NCBI RefSeq assembly: GCF_014652235.1 | Contig: NZ_BMYK01000025.1 | Span: forward strand, 32,509 to 96,508 | Reading direction: 5' to 3' | Source: Pseudorhodoferax aquiterrae | Lineage (GTDB): Bacteria > Pseudomonadota > Gammaproteobacteria > Burkholderiales > Burkholderiaceae_C | DNA: 64,000 nt | Part shown: positions 1 to 11,305 of the stretch, one piece after another | Numbering within the stretch: position 1 is the stretch's first letter | Layout of the letters: each line of letters begins with the position of its first letter | Program-made: the position numbers and the translations under genes | The notes under the pieces: model-generated | What the model saw: only the letters and a program-made list of their open reading frames with translations | The model's database searches: none | What the model was told of the DNA's origin: nothing

Positions 1-23
1 GGCCGCCCGCAGAACCGCACAGT

Positions 24-1256
24 TCAACCCGGCCGCTTCATCTGGCAGCTGGTGGGGGTGCTGGACACGTAGGACTCGAAGGTCTGCACCGGTGCCAGCG
101 TCATGCCGGTGTTCTCGGGGCTGTAGGGGAACTTGGCGTCGGCCTTCTGCCAGACGCTGAGGTACAGCGGCTGCTGCAGCTGGTGGTCGGCCTTGCGGAT
201 CTCCACGTCGCCGTTGAAGCTCTTGAACTTCAGACCCTCCATCGCCGCCGCCACCTTGACCGGGTCGGTGGACTTGGCCTTGGCCATGGCTGCACCCAGC
301 GCGTTGTAGATGTGGATCACCGAGCCCGTGTAGAAGTCGTCCTTGAACTTGGTCTGGAACTCCGTCATCCACTGGCCCATCTGGCCGCCCATGTTGTAGT
401 GGTTGTAGGCGACCTGGTAGACGCGGCCCGCGCCGCCCTGGCCCAGGGCCGTGGGCGTGCCGGTGACGCCGGCGTAGTAGGTATAGAACTTGCCGTTGTA
501 GCCGCCCTCGTTGGCGGCCTTGATCAGCAGCGCGAGGTCGGAGCCCCAGTTGCCCGTGATCACGGTGTCGGCGCCCGAGGCCTTGATCTTGGCGATGTAG
601 GGCGCGAAGTCGCGCACCTGGGCCAGCGGGTGCAGGTCCTCGCCCACGAACTGCACGTCGGGCCGCTTGCGCGCCATGATCTCCTTGGCGAACTTGGCGA
701 CCTGGTGGCCGTGCGAGTAGTTCTGGTTGAGCAGGTAGACCTTCTTGACGTCGGGCTGTTCCTTCATGTAGCTCGTCAGCGCCTCCAGCTTCATGGAGGT
801 GTCGGCGTCGAAGCGGAAGTGCCAGTAGTTGCACTTGCTGTTCGTGAAGTCCGGGTCCACGGCCGAATGGTTGAGGTAGATCACCTCCTTGCCCGGGTTG
901 CGCGCGTTGTGCTTGTCGATCGCGTCGATCAGCGCGGCGGCGACAGAGGAGCCGTTGCCCTGGGTGACATAGCGCACGCCCTGGTCGAGCGCGGCCTTCA
1001 GCGCGTTGAGGCTCTCGGCCGGGCTCAGCTTGTTGTCGAAGGGCACGACTTCGAACTTCACGCCGGCCGGGTTGTTCTGGTTGAACTTCTCGGCGAAGAA
1101 CTGGAAGCTCTTGACCTGGTTGTTGCCCACCGGGCCCATCAGGCCGGACAGCGGGTCGATCCAGGCAATCTTGACCGTCTCGCCCTTCTGGGCGAAGGCG
1201 CCCACGGCACAGGCCATCAGCACGGAGGCTGCAACGAGTCGTACAACTGGCTTCAT
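24..1256 (-). CDS. ABC transporter substrate-binding protein, branched-chain amino-acid (LivK) type
   Basis: This 410-residue protein is a periplasmic solute-binding component of an ABC importer. Residues 1-23 form a clear signal peptide with hydrophobic core and an AFAQ cleavage region. The mature part begins with KIAWIDPLSGLMGPVGN, the type I periplasmic-binding fold start seen in LivK/Leu-Ile-Val-binding proteins, and continues as a two-lobed Peripla_BP_6 domain. An AGGAGA Shine-Dalgarno lies about eight bases before the ATG. No permease or ATPase is adjacent inside the window; the gene ends close to the left edge, so transport partners may lie beyond it. The ligand cannot be read from sequence: relatives bind amino acids, amides, urea or aromatic acids. 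The neighbouring acyl-CoA ligase hints at a carboxylate, which is inference only. Confidence 0.88.
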   Translation of the reverse strand: MKPVVRLVAASVLMACAVGAFAQKGETVKIAWIDPLSGLMGPVGNNQVKSFQFFAEKFNQNNPAGVKFEVVPFDNKLSPAESLNALKAALDQGVRYVTQGNGSSVAAALIDAIDKHNARNPGKEVIYLNHSAVDPDFTNSKCNYWHFRFDADTSMKLEALTSYMKEQPDVKKVYLLNQNYSHGHQVAKFAKEIMARKRPDVQFVGEDLHPLAQVRDFAPYIAKIKASGADTVITGNWGSDLALLIKAANEGGYNGKFYTYYAGVTGTPTALGQGGAGRVYQVAYNHYNMGGQMGQWMTEFQTKFKDDFYTGSVIHIYNALGAAMAKAKSTDPVKVAAAMEGLKFKSFNGDVEIRKADHQLQQPLYLSVWQKADAKFPYSPENTGMTLAPVQTFESYVSSTPTSCQMKRPG

Positions 1257-1365
1257 TCGGTCGTCTCCTGGTGGTCTCTAAAAAAAGTGGGGGCAGGTTA
1301 CAAGTCTTCGTTTCGCGCCCCGTGAGGGATTGCCCTAGGCGCTGTCGTGCGCGGCTCACCCCGCA

Positions 1366-3009
<1,644 letters not shown>

Positions 3010-3102
3010 GGCCATGGCTCCCGGTAACGCTTGTTTTGAACGGCGAGCATCGTAATCGCACGACCGTTCGGTATTTACCCCTACGCCTTGCTGCGCGGAT
3101 GG

Positions 3103-4836
3103 TCACTGTGCCCTGGTGTTGAGCGCGGTCGGCGTGGCGTCCAGCAGCAGCTTGGATGGCCAGGGCGACCAGGTGGCGCCGAGCGCCGCAGTGTTCGGAT
3201 TGCCCGTGCGCATGAAGGCGCCCAGGCTGGCCATCATGGAGTTGGACAGCGCGAGCCGGCCCGCGCGGTTGGCGTTGCCGCCGATCACCTGGCCGACCAC
3301 CGAAGGACCGAAGTTGCCGAACAGGAAGGCCAGGTCGAAGGCATGGGCGGCGCCGTAGACCTCGTTCCAGGGATAGGCCTCCTGCGCCCAGTCGAAGCGG
3401 TACTGCCACAGCTGGGGCTGCTGCGTGGCCAGCGTGGACAGCAGGTTCTGGCTGTTGGCCTCGAACAGCAGTTTGGTGATGAGGCCGGTCCGCGCGTCGT
3501 AGCCCGTCGTCGGTGTGGCCACGGGCAGGTAGGCGGCGTGGACGATGTCGGCGGTGGTGAGCGTGGTGGCGGCGTCGGGGTCGAAGCGCGCCATCATGAG
3601 GAAGCGCGTCGCGTCGTCGACGATGTAGCCCGCGGGCAGCCCGAACAGCGGCAGCAGGCCGCCGAACAGCTTGCCCTCGTCGCGCGTGTTGCCGATCAGC
3701 GCGGGCACGTTGACATGCTGGCCGGCCGCGATGGTGGCGATTGGGTCGGTCGGCACCACCGTGCCGTCGGGGATGGGGTTGCCGGTGTTCAGGCCCTTGG
3801 CCAGCGCGGTGGTCAGCACGGTCGCGCCGTCCTTGGCGCGCAGGTAGTCGGCGATCTGCGCGGCCGTGCGCGTGGCCACGTAGGCACGCGCGGCGGCCAG
3901 GTCGGCAGCCGTGCCGTCGGCCACCAGCAGGTTCAGCAGCACGGCCTCGCCCTGCGCCTGCCAGCTCGCCAGCGGGCTCAGCGCGGGCGATGTGCCGGAC
4001 GGCAGATTGCCGGCCAGCGAGATGCCGCCGCTCAGCGCCACGATCTTGTGGAACAGGCCGCGGGCCATGGGCGAGGTCATGACGGCCAGCACGTTGTTGG
4101 CGCCAGCGGATTCGCCCGAGACCGTGATGTTGTCGGCGTCGCCACCGAAGGCCGCAACGTTGGTGCGCAACCAGCGCAGCGCCGCCATGTTGTCCAGCAG
4201 CGCGAAGTTGCCCGAATCGTCGCCGGCGCTGCCGCCCACATGGAGTTGCGCGAGGTTCAGGAAGCCCAACACGCCGAGCCGGTAGTTGGCCGTGACCACC
4301 ACGGCGTTGGCGGCCTTGGCCAGCGCGGCGCCGTCGTAGAGCGGGTCGGCCGTGTAGCCCGAGATGTTGCTGCCGCCGTGGATGAACAGCAGCACGGGCA
4401 GCTTGCTGTCGCTGGTGGCCGGGCGCCAGATGTTCAGCGTGAGGCAGTCCTCGCTGCCCAGCGGCTGCCCCATGGTGGTGGCGATGGTCTCGTCGAAGCG
4501 GTTGTTGGCGCCGGGGCCGAACATGCGGCCGATCTGCAGGCAGGCCGGGCCGAAGCTGTCGGCCGCGCGCACGCCGGTCCAGGGCGCGGGATCGAGCGGC
4601 GCACGCCAGCGCAGCGCGCCCACGGGCGGCTGGGCGTAGCGCACGCCCTTCCAGGCCCAGGTGCCGTTGCGCGCGCTGTCGTCCACGCCCTGCAGTTTGC
4701 CGGCCGCGGTGCGGCGCACGGTGGGGGCGTCGTCGTCGGAGCCGCCGCAGCCGGCCAGCGCCGCGCAGGCGCCCAGAACCAGCACCGCGGTGGTGCGTTG
4801 CACACTCGGGAATGCCGCCAAAAAGCCTGTCCGCAT
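3103..4836 (-). CDS. Type B carboxylesterase, predicted lipoprotein
   Basis: The 577-residue product is an alpha/beta-hydrolase of the carboxylesterase type B family, hydrolysing ester bonds. The N-terminus has a hydrophobic stretch ending in a lipobox (ALAGC, Cys near residue 29), so it should be lipidated and membrane-anchored on the periplasmic side or exported. Family marks are visible: the SEDCLTLNIWRP block, the oxyanion region FIHGGSNISGY, the nucleophile elbow GESAGANN, and a likely catalytic histidine in GAAHAFDLAFLFG. The gene stands alone, convergent with nothing and divergent from the AraC regulator at 4982, which makes that regulator a candidate controller. The natural substrate cannot be told; relatives act on aryl, short-chain or polyester substrates. 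Confidence 0.88.
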   Translation of the reverse strand: MRTGFLAAFPSVQRTTAVLVLGACAALAGCGGSDDDAPTVRRTAAGKLQGVDDSARNGTWAWKGVRYAQPPVGALRWRAPLDPAPWTGVRAADSFGPACLQIGRMFGPGANNRFDETIATTMGQPLGSEDCLTLNIWRPATSDSKLPVLLFIHGGSNISGYTADPLYDGAALAKAANAVVVTANYRLGVLGFLNLAQLHVGGSAGDDSGNFALLDNMAALRWLRTNVAAFGGDADNITVSGESAGANNVLAVMTSPMARGLFHKIVALSGGISLAGNLPSGTSPALSPLASWQAQGEAVLLNLLVADGTAADLAAARAYVATRTAAQIADYLRAKDGATVLTTALAKGLNTGNPIPDGTVVPTDPIATIAAGQHVNVPALIGNTRDEGKLFGGLLPLFGLPAGYIVDDATRFLMMARFDPDAATTLTTADIVHAAYLPVATPTTGYDARTGLITKLLFEANSQNLLSTLATQQPQLWQYRFDWAQEAYPWNEVYGAAHAFDLAFLFGNFGPSVVGQVIGGNANRAGRLALSNSMMASLGAFMRTGNPNTAALGATWSPWPSKLLLDATPTALNTRAQ

Positions 4837-4981
4837 GCTGGTCTCCTTGTCCCGTGCTTCGGGGTTATTCGGAATGCGCGTGCAGCGGACCCTCGTCCAT
4901 ACTGCGCCGCCTCGGGCCGTCGCCAGCGAAAAGTCTAGGAGGGCCCTGCTCGAACACCGCTATCGCAAGCGCGCCAAACCG

Positions 4982-6025
4982 ATGACTTCAGGAACCACGC
5001 GGACCGCTCTCCCCTACCTGCCCGTGCGCACGAGTTCGGCCGCCTGGCTGGCCGGCGTGCTGACCATGTTCGCGTCCGAAGGGCTGGACGTGCCCGCGCT
5101 GCTGCGCGACGCCGGGTTCGACGCGGCCACGCTGCACCGGCACAACGCCCGCATCCCGGTGGACCAGGTCTCGCGGCTGTGGCAGCTGGCGGTGACGCGC
5201 TCCGGCAAGCCCACGCTGGGACTGCAGCGCAGCCTGGCCGCCACGCACAGCAACACCGGCACCGTCGGCCATGTGATGAGCTGCAGCCCGGACCTGGGCC
5301 GGGCGCTGGGGCATCTGGCCCGCTACATGGCCGTGATCTCGGACGCCACGGCCTTCGCACTGCAGCCCGACGCGCGGGGCTGCTGGCTGACGACCGCCCA
5401 CACGGGCGGCACGCTGCCGATCCCGCGCCAGCGCGTGGAATACGCCATGCTGGCCACGCTGATGCTGTGCCAGTGGCTCACGCGCAAGGAGTTCGATCCG
5501 CTGAGCGTGGAATTGGCCGATCCGGCGCCCGCGGACGACCGGCCGCAGCGTGCCGCCTTCGGTTGCGCGCCCCGTTTCGGTGCGCCCGCCAACCGCATGC
5601 TGATCGCGCACAGCGATCTGGCCCGGCCGATCCCGACCTACGACGCCGAGCTGGCCGGCATGCTGGAAGGCTTGCTCGACAAACAGCTGGCCCAACTCGG
5701 CCAGACGAGCACGGCCAGCCGCGTGCGTGCCGAGATCGCGCGTCTGCTGAACCAGGGCGAGCCCCGGCGTGAGGTGGTGGCCAAGGGCCTGGGCCTGGCC
5801 GAGCGCACGCTGCAGCGCCGGCTGCAGGAAGAACAGGTCTCCTACCAGGCCCTGCTGGACAGCACGCGCCACGAGCTGGCGCAGCAGTATCTGGCCGAGC
5901 AGCGCCACAGCCTGGCCGATGTGTCCGACCTGCTGGGCTATGGCGACAGCAGCAATTTCCACCGCGCCTGCAAGCGGTGGTTCGGCGTGCCACCGGCCCA
6001 GTACCGCGCGCAGATCGGCTGTTGA
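4982..6025 (+). CDS. AraC-family transcriptional regulator (Arabinose_bd N-domain)
   Basis: The 347-residue protein has an N-terminal ligand-sensing domain of the Arabinose_bd type (roughly residues 20-210) and a C-terminal pair of helix-turn-helix motifs (about 240-345). The second recognition region reads [20 protein letters not shown] followed by [10 protein letters not shown], the standard AraC signature end. The frame stays open upstream to 4661, but that would overlap the divergent esterase; ATG 4982 gives the usual family length and start. It is divergent from the carboxylesterase gene across about 145 bp, so control of that gene or of an ester/fatty-acid pathway is a reasonable guess. 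The effector is unknown. The downstream selO gene follows after 68 bp on the same strand and may have its own promoter. Confidence 0.85.
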   Translation: MTSGTTRTALPYLPVRTSSAAWLAGVLTMFASEGLDVPALLRDAGFDAATLHRHNARIPVDQVSRLWQLAVTRSGKPTLGLQRSLAATHSNTGTVGHVMSCSPDLGRALGHLARYMAVISDATAFALQPDARGCWLTTAHTGGTLPIPRQRVEYAMLATLMLCQWLTRKEFDPLSVELADPAPADDRPQRAAFGCAPRFGAPANRMLIAHSDLARPIPTYDAELAGMLEGLLDKQLAQLGQTSTASRVRAEIARLLNQGEPRREVVAKGLGLAERTLQRRLQEEQVSYQALLDSTRHELAQQYLAEQRHSLADVSDLLGYGDSSNFHRACKRWFGVPPAQYRAQIGC

Positions 6026-6081
6026 GCGGCTGTGGAGGCTGGCGCGGTAGCCCCTGGCATCCGGGGTTACCCGGCGTCACC

Positions 6082-6087
6082 GACAAT
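6082..6087 (+). promoter_or_regulatory. Possible -10 element directly before selO
   Basis: The hexamer GACAAT ends six bases before the selO ATG, and no Shine-Dalgarno sequence lies in the usual place. If used, transcription would start at or next to the start codon, giving a leaderless message. No convincing -35 hexamer is visible, so this is tentative. Confidence 0.25.
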
Positions 6088-6093
6088 CGGCCC

Positions 6094-7581
6094 ATGCGCT
6101 CTCCTTCCGACGCCGCCCTGGCCGACCCCGCGCCCATCGCCTGGCGCGAAGGCTTTGCCGCCCTGGGCCCGGCCTTCCTCACGCGCCTGCAGCCCACGCC
6201 ATTGCCCGCGCCCTACTGGGTCGGCCGCAATCCCGAGCTGGCCGCACAGCTGGGCCTGGATGCCGACTGGTTCGCCTCGGACGCCGCACTGCAGGCCTTC
6301 ACGGGCAACGCGCTGCTGCCCGACAGCGCCCCCTATGCCACGGTCTACAGCGGCCACCAGTTCGGCGTCTGGGCCGGCCAGCTCGGCGATGGACGCGCCA
6401 TCGTGCTCGGCGAGACCGCCGCAGGCCAGGAGCTGCAGCTCAAGGGCGCCGGACGCACGCCCTACTCGCGCATGGGCGACGGCCGCGCCGTGCTGCGCTC
6501 GTCGATCCGCGAATTCCTCTGCAGCGAGGCCATGGCCGGCCTCGGCATCGCGACCACGCGCGCGCTGTGCGTGACCGGCTCGGACGCGCCGGTGCGCCGC
6601 GAGACGCTGGAGACCGCGGCCGTGGTCACGCGCGTGGCGCCCAGTTTCATCCGCTTCGGCCATTTCGAGCATTTCGCGGCCAGCGGCGACCATGCGTCGC
6701 TGCGCGCGCTGGCCGACCATGTGATCGACCGCCACTACCCGGCGTGCCGTGACCAGGCGGCGGACTTCGACGGCAACGCCTATGCCGCGCTGCTGCGCAC
6801 CGTGACGCAGCGCACCGCGGCCCTGCTCGCGCAATGGCAGGCCGTGGGTTTCTGCCACGGGGTCATGAACACCGACAACATGAGCATCCTGGGCCTGACC
6901 ATCGACTACGGGCCATTCCAGTTCCTCGACGCCTTCGACCCCGGCCACATCTGCAACCACAGCGACAGCCAGGGCCGCTACGCCTACAACCGCCAGCCCA
7001 ACGTGGCCTACTGGAACCTGTTCTGCCTGGGCCAGGCGCTGCTGCCCTTGATCGAAGACCAGGACCGGGCCCTGGCCGCGCTGGAGACCTACAAGACCGA
7101 TTTCCCGCAGGCTCTCGAAGCGGCCATGCGCGCCAAGCTGGGGCTGGCACGGGCGTTGGACGAGGACCGCGCGCTGGTCGAATCCACATTGCAGCTGCTG
7201 GCCCGCCAGCGCGTGGACCACGCCATCTTCTGGCGCCGCCTGTCGGACGCCGTGGCCGCCGGCATGGTGCTGACACCCGTGCGCGACCTGTTCCTGGACG
7301 GCGCGGCCTTCGACGACTGGGCCGTGCTGTACCAGCGCCGCATGGCCGGCCAGGATCTGGCGCAGGCCGGCGCGCGCATGCGGGGCGTCAACCCCAAGTT
7401 CGTGCTGCGCAACCACCTGGCCGAACAGGCCATCCGGCGTGCGCAGCAGAAAGACTTCTCCGAGGTCGAACGCTTGCATCGCCTGCTGCGGACCCCATTT
7501 GACGAGCATCCCGGCTTCGATGCCGATGCCGACTTCCCGCCCGACTGGGCTTCTTCCATCGAGATCAGCTGCTCCTCATGA
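6094..7581 (+). CDS. selO: Protein adenylyltransferase SelO (YdiU/UPF0061 family)
   Basis: The 495-residue product is a pseudokinase-fold enzyme which in the characterised family transfers AMP to Ser/Thr/Tyr of redox proteins. Characteristic blocks are present: [18 protein letters not shown], the [20 protein letters not shown] block with nucleotide-binding lysine, and [14 protein letters not shown] with NTDN near the active site, followed by [10 protein letters not shown]. It ends in ISCSS, matching the conserved C-terminal Cys that is selenocysteine in eukaryotic SelO. The start is taken at ATG 6094, which begins [17 protein letters not shown], rather than the upstream in-frame start at 5977 that would overlap the AraC gene. 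It overlaps msrB by an ATGA junction, so oxidative-stress functions appear coupled. Confidence 0.95.
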   Translation: MRSPSDAALADPAPIAWREGFAALGPAFLTRLQPTPLPAPYWVGRNPELAAQLGLDADWFASDAALQAFTGNALLPDSAPYATVYSGHQFGVWAGQLGDGRAIVLGETAAGQELQLKGAGRTPYSRMGDGRAVLRSSIREFLCSEAMAGLGIATTRALCVTGSDAPVRRETLETAAVVTRVAPSFIRFGHFEHFAASGDHASLRALADHVIDRHYPACRDQAADFDGNAYAALLRTVTQRTAALLAQWQAVGFCHGVMNTDNMSILGLTIDYGPFQFLDAFDPGHICNHSDSQGRYAYNRQPNVAYWNLFCLGQALLPLIEDQDRALAALETYKTDFPQALEAAMRAKLGLARALDEDRALVESTLQLLARQRVDHAIFWRRLSDAVAAGMVLTPVRDLFLDGAAFDDWAVLYQRRMAGQDLAQAGARMRGVNPKFVLRNHLAEQAIRRAQQKDFSEVERLHRLLRTPFDEHPGFDADADFPPDWASSIEISCSS

Positions 7582-7985
7582 CCCGACCCGTTGAAAAGAC
7601 CGACGCCGAATGGCGTGCATTGCTGGCCGAGAAGGGCGCCGAACCGGCGGCCTACCAGGTGACCCGCCACGCGGCGACCGAGCGGCCCTACACCGGCAAG
7701 TACGAGCAGCACTGGGCCGACGGCAGCTACCACTGCGTCTGCTGCGGCGCCAAGCTGTTCGATTCCGGCACCAAGTTCGACGCCGGCTGCGGCTGGCCCA
7801 GCTTCTCGCAGGCGGTGCCCGGAGCGATCGAGGAGATCGTGGACCGCAGCCACGGCATGGTGCGCACCGAGACGGTCTGCACCAACTGCGGCGCGCATCT
7901 GGGCCATGTGTTCCCGGACGGCCCCGCCCCCACCGGCCTGCGCTACTGCATGAATTCGGCCTCGCTGCAGTTCGAGGACAAATGA
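7578..7985 (+). CDS. msrB: Peptide-methionine (R)-S-oxide reductase MsrB
   Basis: The 135-residue enzyme reduces the R epimer of methionine sulfoxide in proteins. Zinc-binding cysteines are in two pairs, C53/C56 (HCVCCG) and C101/C104 ([10 protein letters not shown]). The catalytic cysteine is C124 in RYCMNSASL, and the GCGWPSF block for substrate binding is intact. Length is normal for a stand-alone MsrB. The start codon overlaps the selO stop (ATGA), which indicates translational coupling. No signal peptide is seen, so it is cytoplasmic. Coupling with SelO, which in other bacteria modifies redox proteins, suggests a common response to oxidative damage, although this joint role is inferred from position only. 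Confidence 0.97.
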   Translation: MTRPVEKTDAEWRALLAEKGAEPAAYQVTRHAATERPYTGKYEQHWADGSYHCVCCGAKLFDSGTKFDAGCGWPSFSQAVPGAIEEIVDRSHGMVRTETVCTNCGAHLGHVFPDGPAPTGLRYCMNSASLQFEDK

Positions 7986-7989
7986 GCCC

Positions 7990-8556
7990 ATGAAGATCCT
8001 GCTCGATTTCCTGCCGATCCTGCTGTTCTTCGGCGCCTACAAGCTTTACGGCATCTACGTGGGCACGGCGGTGCTGATGGCCGCCACCGTGGTGCAGATG
8101 GGCGTCACCTACGCGCTGGAACGCAAGCTGCAGACCCTGCAGAAGGCCACGCTGGCGCTGGTGCTGGTGTTCGGCACCCTGACCTTGGTGCTGCAGGACG
8201 AACGCTTCATCAAGTGGAAGCCCACCGTGCTGTATGCGGCCATGGCGATCGCGCTGGCGGTCACGGTCTGGGCGTTCAAGAAGAACTTCCTCAAGATGGT
8301 GCTGGGCAGCCAGCTGGAACTGCCCGACGCGGTCTGGATGCGGCTGAACTGGGCCTGGGTGAGCTATTGCCTCTTCATGTCGGTCATCAACGGCTACGTG
8401 GCCTATGCCTTCAGCACCGACGCCTGGGTCGATTTCAAGCTCTGGGGCTATGTGTTCCCGCTGGCCTTCATCGTGGGCCAGGGCCTGTACGTCTCGCGCT
8501 ACCTCAAGTCGGACAGCGAGGTCGTCGAGGTCCAATCCAAGGAGCGCGGCCGATGA
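7990..8556 (+). CDS. yciB: Inner-membrane septation protein YciB (IspZ family)
   Basis: The 188-residue protein is a polytopic inner-membrane protein. The opening block [20 protein letters not shown] is a family hallmark, and about five or six hydrophobic segments follow, with [20 protein letters not shown] near the C-terminus. YciB proteins are linked to cell-envelope synthesis and septation, with phenotypes in Shigella and E. coli, but their biochemical activity is not settled. It lies four bases after msrB and overlaps bolA by ATGA. The yciB-bolA-peptidylprolyl isomerase order is common in Burkholderiales and supports the call. Confidence 0.95.
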   Translation: MKILLDFLPILLFFGAYKLYGIYVGTAVLMAATVVQMGVTYALERKLQTLQKATLALVLVFGTLTLVLQDERFIKWKPTVLYAAMAIALAVTVWAFKKNFLKMVLGSQLELPDAVWMRLNWAWVSYCLFMSVINGYVAYAFSTDAWVDFKLWGYVFPLAFIVGQGLYVSRYLKSDSEVVEVQSKERGR

Positions 8557-8873
8557 CGGTCACGGCCGCGGAGATGGCACAGGCGCTGCGCGCGGCGCTG
8601 GCGCCCACGCAGCTCGAGGTGCTGGACGAGAGCGCAGCCCATGCCGGCCATGCAGGGGCAGGCCCGCAGCCCTGGGGCACGCATTTCCGGGTGCGCATCG
8701 CCTCGCCGAAGTTCGCCGGACTGTCGCGCGTGGCGCAGCACCGCCTTGTGTATGATCCGCTGCGCCAAATGATCACCCAGGGCGTGCACGCCATAGCCAT
8801 CGACATCCTCCCTTCCGTGCACCCGGCCGCGACCCCGTCGCCATCCCAGGCCCTGCCCTCGCAAAACCCTTAA
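8553..8873 (+). CDS. BolA family protein
   Basis: The 106-residue product matches the BolA/IbaG class, small proteins which work with monothiol glutaredoxins in iron-sulfur handling and influence cell shape. The conserved core is [26 protein letters not shown], with the pattern H(x)R near HRLVYDPL and a C-terminal GVHAIAIDI strand. The tail after residue 90 is rich in Pro, Ser and Ala and carries no visible motif. The start ATG at 8553 overlaps the yciB stop. It precedes the parvulin gene by nine bases, so it belongs to the msrB-to-ppiC operon. Confidence 0.93.
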   Translation: MTVTAAEMAQALRAALAPTQLEVLDESAAHAGHAGAGPQPWGTHFRVRIASPKFAGLSRVAQHRLVYDPLRQMITQGVHAIAIDILPSVHPAATPSPSQALPSQNP

Positions 8874-8882
8874 GGAAGCAAC

Positions 8883-9674
8883 ATGAAGAAGTCCCTGTAT
8901 TCCGCAGTTGCGGCTGCGCTCGTGCTGGGTGCCGCAAGCCTGCCCGCGCTGGCGCAGAACGTGGCCATCGTCAACGGCAAGGCCGTGCCCAAGGCGCGCG
9001 TGGACGCGCTGGCCGAGCAGATGGCCCGCGCCGGCCGCCCGGTCACGCCCGACCAGGAAGGCCAGCTGCGCGAAGAGATCATCATGCGCGAGATCTTCAT
9101 GCAGGAAGCCCAGAAGCGCGGCCTGGACGCCACGCCCGACTTCCAGGCCCAGATGGAGTTCGCGCGCCAGTCGCTGCTGGTGCGTGAGCTGCTCGTGGAC
9201 TACCAGAAGACCCATCCGGTGACCGATGCCGAGATCCAGGCCGAGTACGACAAGGTCAAGGCCGCCAACGCCAGCGACGGCAAGGAGTACAAGGCTCAGC
9301 ACATCCTGGTCGAGAAGGAAGCCGACGCCAAGGCCATCATCGCCAGCCTCAAGAAGGGCGCGAAGTTCGAAGACATCGCCAAGAAGCAGTCCAAGGACCC
9401 CGGATCCGGCGCCAACGGCGGCGACCTGGGTTGGGCCAATCCGGCCGGCTACGTGAAGGAGTTCGGCGACGCGCTCGTGGCGCTCAAGAAGGGCCAGACC
9501 ACCGAGGTGCCGGTCAAGACCCAGTTCGGCTACCACATCATCCGCCTGAACGACGAGCGCCAGCAGGAGTTCCCGCCGCTCGAGCAGGTCAAGCCGCAGA
9601 TCGCCCAGCAACTGCAGCAGCAGAAGATGGCCCAGTTCCAGCAGGAGCTGCGGTCCAAGGCCAAGGTCGAGTAA
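8883..9674 (+). CDS. Periplasmic parvulin-type peptidylprolyl isomerase
   Basis: The 263-residue protein carries a signal peptide (MKKSLYSAVAAALVLGAAS, cleavage after ALA near residue 24), an N-terminal SurA-like helical region (about 25-130) and a PpiC parvulin domain (about 135-230) with KAQHILVEKEADAK, GGDLGWANP and TQFGYHIIRL. It should catalyse cis-trans proline isomerisation or chaperone outer-membrane proteins in the periplasm. Gly-Gly and the histidines of the parvulin core are present. AAGGAAG is a good ribosome-binding site three to six bases before the ATG. The C-terminus is rich in glutamine and lysine. It is the last gene before a strong terminator. Confidence 0.93.
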   Translation: MKKSLYSAVAAALVLGAASLPALAQNVAIVNGKAVPKARVDALAEQMARAGRPVTPDQEGQLREEIIMREIFMQEAQKRGLDATPDFQAQMEFARQSLLVRELLVDYQKTHPVTDAEIQAEYDKVKAANASDGKEYKAQHILVEKEADAKAIIASLKKGAKFEDIAKKQSKDPGSGANGGDLGWANPAGYVKEFGDALVALKKGQTTEVPVKTQFGYHIIRLNDERQQEFPPLEQVKPQIAQQLQQQKMAQFQQELRSKAKVE

Positions 9675-9694
9675 ACGCCCTGCCCCGCCAACGC

Positions 9695-9720
9695 AAACGG
9701 CCTCCCGCGGGAGGCCGTTT
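9695..9720. terminator. Bidirectional intrinsic terminator between ppiC and leuA
   Basis: The 26 bases form a perfect palindrome, AAACGGCCTCCCGCGGGAGG continued by CCGTTT, with A-tract on one side and T-tract on the other. It lies 20 bases after the parvulin stop and 17 bases before the convergent leuA stop, so it can end transcription from both sides. Confidence 0.9.
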
Positions 9721-9737
9721 TGTTGGGGACTCTGCGC

Positions 9738-11276
9738 TCAGCCCTGGGCGGCCACGCGCTCGGCCTTGCTGTGCAGCTTGTTCAGCGCCGACAGGTAGGC
9801 CTTGGCCGAGGCCACCACGATGTCCGGGTCGGCCCCCACGCCGTTGACCACGCGGCCACTGTTCTGCAGCCGCACCGTGACCTCACCCTGGCTCTCGGTC
9901 GAGCCGCTGATCGCGTTGACCGAGTACAGCACCATCTCGGCGCCGCTCTTCACGTGCGACTCGATGGCCTTGAGGGAGGCATCGACCGGGCCGTTGCCGT
10001 CGGAGCTGCCGCGCACCTCCTTGCCCTGGGCTGTGAACACGACCTCGGCCTGCGGCCGCTCGCCGGTTTCGCTGTGCTGCTTGAGCGACACGAAGACGTA
10101 TTGCTCCTGCTCGTGCGCCACGCTCTCCTCGCTGACCAGGGCCAGGATGTCCTCGTCGAAGATCTCGCTCTTGCGGTCGGCCAGGTCCTTGAAGCGCGCG
10201 AAGGCGGCGTTGATGTCGGCTTCGCTTTCCATCTGCACGCCCAGGTCCTGCAGGCGTTGCTTGAAGGCGTTGCGGCCCGACAGCTTGCCCAGCACGATCT
10301 TGTTGGCGCTCCAGCCCACGTCTTCGGCGCGCATGATTTCGTAGGTGTCGCGCGCCTTGAGCACACCGTCCTGGTGGATGCCCGAAGCATGGGCGAAGGC
10401 GTTGGCGCCGACCACGGCCTTGTTGGGCTGCACCACGAAGCCCGTGGTCTGGCTGACCATGCGGCTGGCCGGCACGATGTGCTCGGTGGCGATGTTGACG
10501 TCCAGGCCGAAGTAGTCGCGGCGCGTCTTCACGGCCATCACGATCTCTTCGAGCGAGCAGTTGCCGGCGCGCTCGCCCAGGCCGTTGATCGTGCACTCGA
10601 CCTGGCGCGCGCCGCCGATCTTCACGCCAGCCAGCGAGTTGGCAACCGCCATGCCCAGGTCGTTGTGGCAGTGCACGGACCAGATGGCCTTGTCGCTGTT
10701 GGGAATGCGCTCGCGCAGGTTCTTGATGAAATTGCCGTAGAGCTCGGGAATCGCGTAGCCCACGGTGTCGGGCACGTTGATCGTGGTCGCGCCCTCCTTG
10801 ATGACCTCCTCGATCACGCGGCACAGGAAGTCGGGCTCGCTGCGGTAGCCGTCCTCGGGGCTGAACTCGATGTCGCCGACCAGGTTGCGCGCGAAACGCA
10901 CCGACTGGCGCGCCTGCTCGAACACCTGGTCGGGCGTCATGCGCAGCTTCTTTTCCATGTGCAGCGGCGAGGTCGCGATGAACACATGGATGCGCGCGCG
11001 GGCCGCGTCCTTGAGCGCCTCGGCCGAGCGCGCGATGTCGCGGTCGTTGGCGCGCGAGAGCGAGCAGATGGTCGACTCGCGCACCGTGCGCGCGATCGCC
11101 TGCACGCACTCGAAGTCCCCGTTGGAACTGGCCGCGAAACCGGCCTCGATCACGTCGACCTTGAGCCGCTCGAGCTGGCGCGCAATGCGCAGTTTCTCGT
11201 CGCGCGTCATCGAGGCGCCCGGCGATTGCTCGCCGTCGCGCAAGGTGGTGTCGAAAATGATCAGTTGCTCGCTCAT
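9738..11276 (-). CDS. leuA: 2-isopropylmalate synthase, LeuA type 1 family
   Basis: The 512-residue enzyme condenses acetyl-CoA with 2-ketoisovalerate in the first committed step of leucine synthesis. The start [20 protein letters not shown] is the HMGL/LeuA signature of the short (type 1) family, and [17 protein letters not shown] is the second signature with the metal-binding HxH. A C-terminal LeuA regulatory (allosteric) domain spans about residues 370-510. It lies 29 bases after another, longer isopropylmalate synthase of a different family. Relatives of type 1 include citramalate synthases, so a role in isoleucine precursor synthesis cannot be excluded. It is probably transcribed with the upstream leuA gene under the leucine leader. 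Confidence 0.93.
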   Translation of the reverse strand: MSEQLIIFDTTLRDGEQSPGASMTRDEKLRIARQLERLKVDVIEAGFAASSNGDFECVQAIARTVRESTICSLSRANDRDIARSAEALKDAARARIHVFIATSPLHMEKKLRMTPDQVFEQARQSVRFARNLVGDIEFSPEDGYRSEPDFLCRVIEEVIKEGATTINVPDTVGYAIPELYGNFIKNLRERIPNSDKAIWSVHCHNDLGMAVANSLAGVKIGGARQVECTINGLGERAGNCSLEEIVMAVKTRRDYFGLDVNIATEHIVPASRMVSQTTGFVVQPNKAVVGANAFAHASGIHQDGVLKARDTYEIMRAEDVGWSANKIVLGKLSGRNAFKQRLQDLGVQMESEADINAAFARFKDLADRKSEIFDEDILALVSEESVAHEQEQYVFVSLKQHSETGERPQAEVVFTAQGKEVRGSSDGNGPVDASLKAIESHVKSGAEMVLYSVNAISGSTESQGEVTVRLQNSGRVVNGVGADPDIVVASAKAYLSALNKLHSKAERVAAQG

Positions 11277-11305
11277 CGTGGTCTCCTTGTCGTGCAGGCC
11301 CGGGC

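Noticed and set aside
3088-4938. Plus-strand open frame of 616 codons opposite the carboxylesterase
   Set aside because: Low-complexity antisense translation; the minus-strand frame has a lipobox and catalytic motifs.
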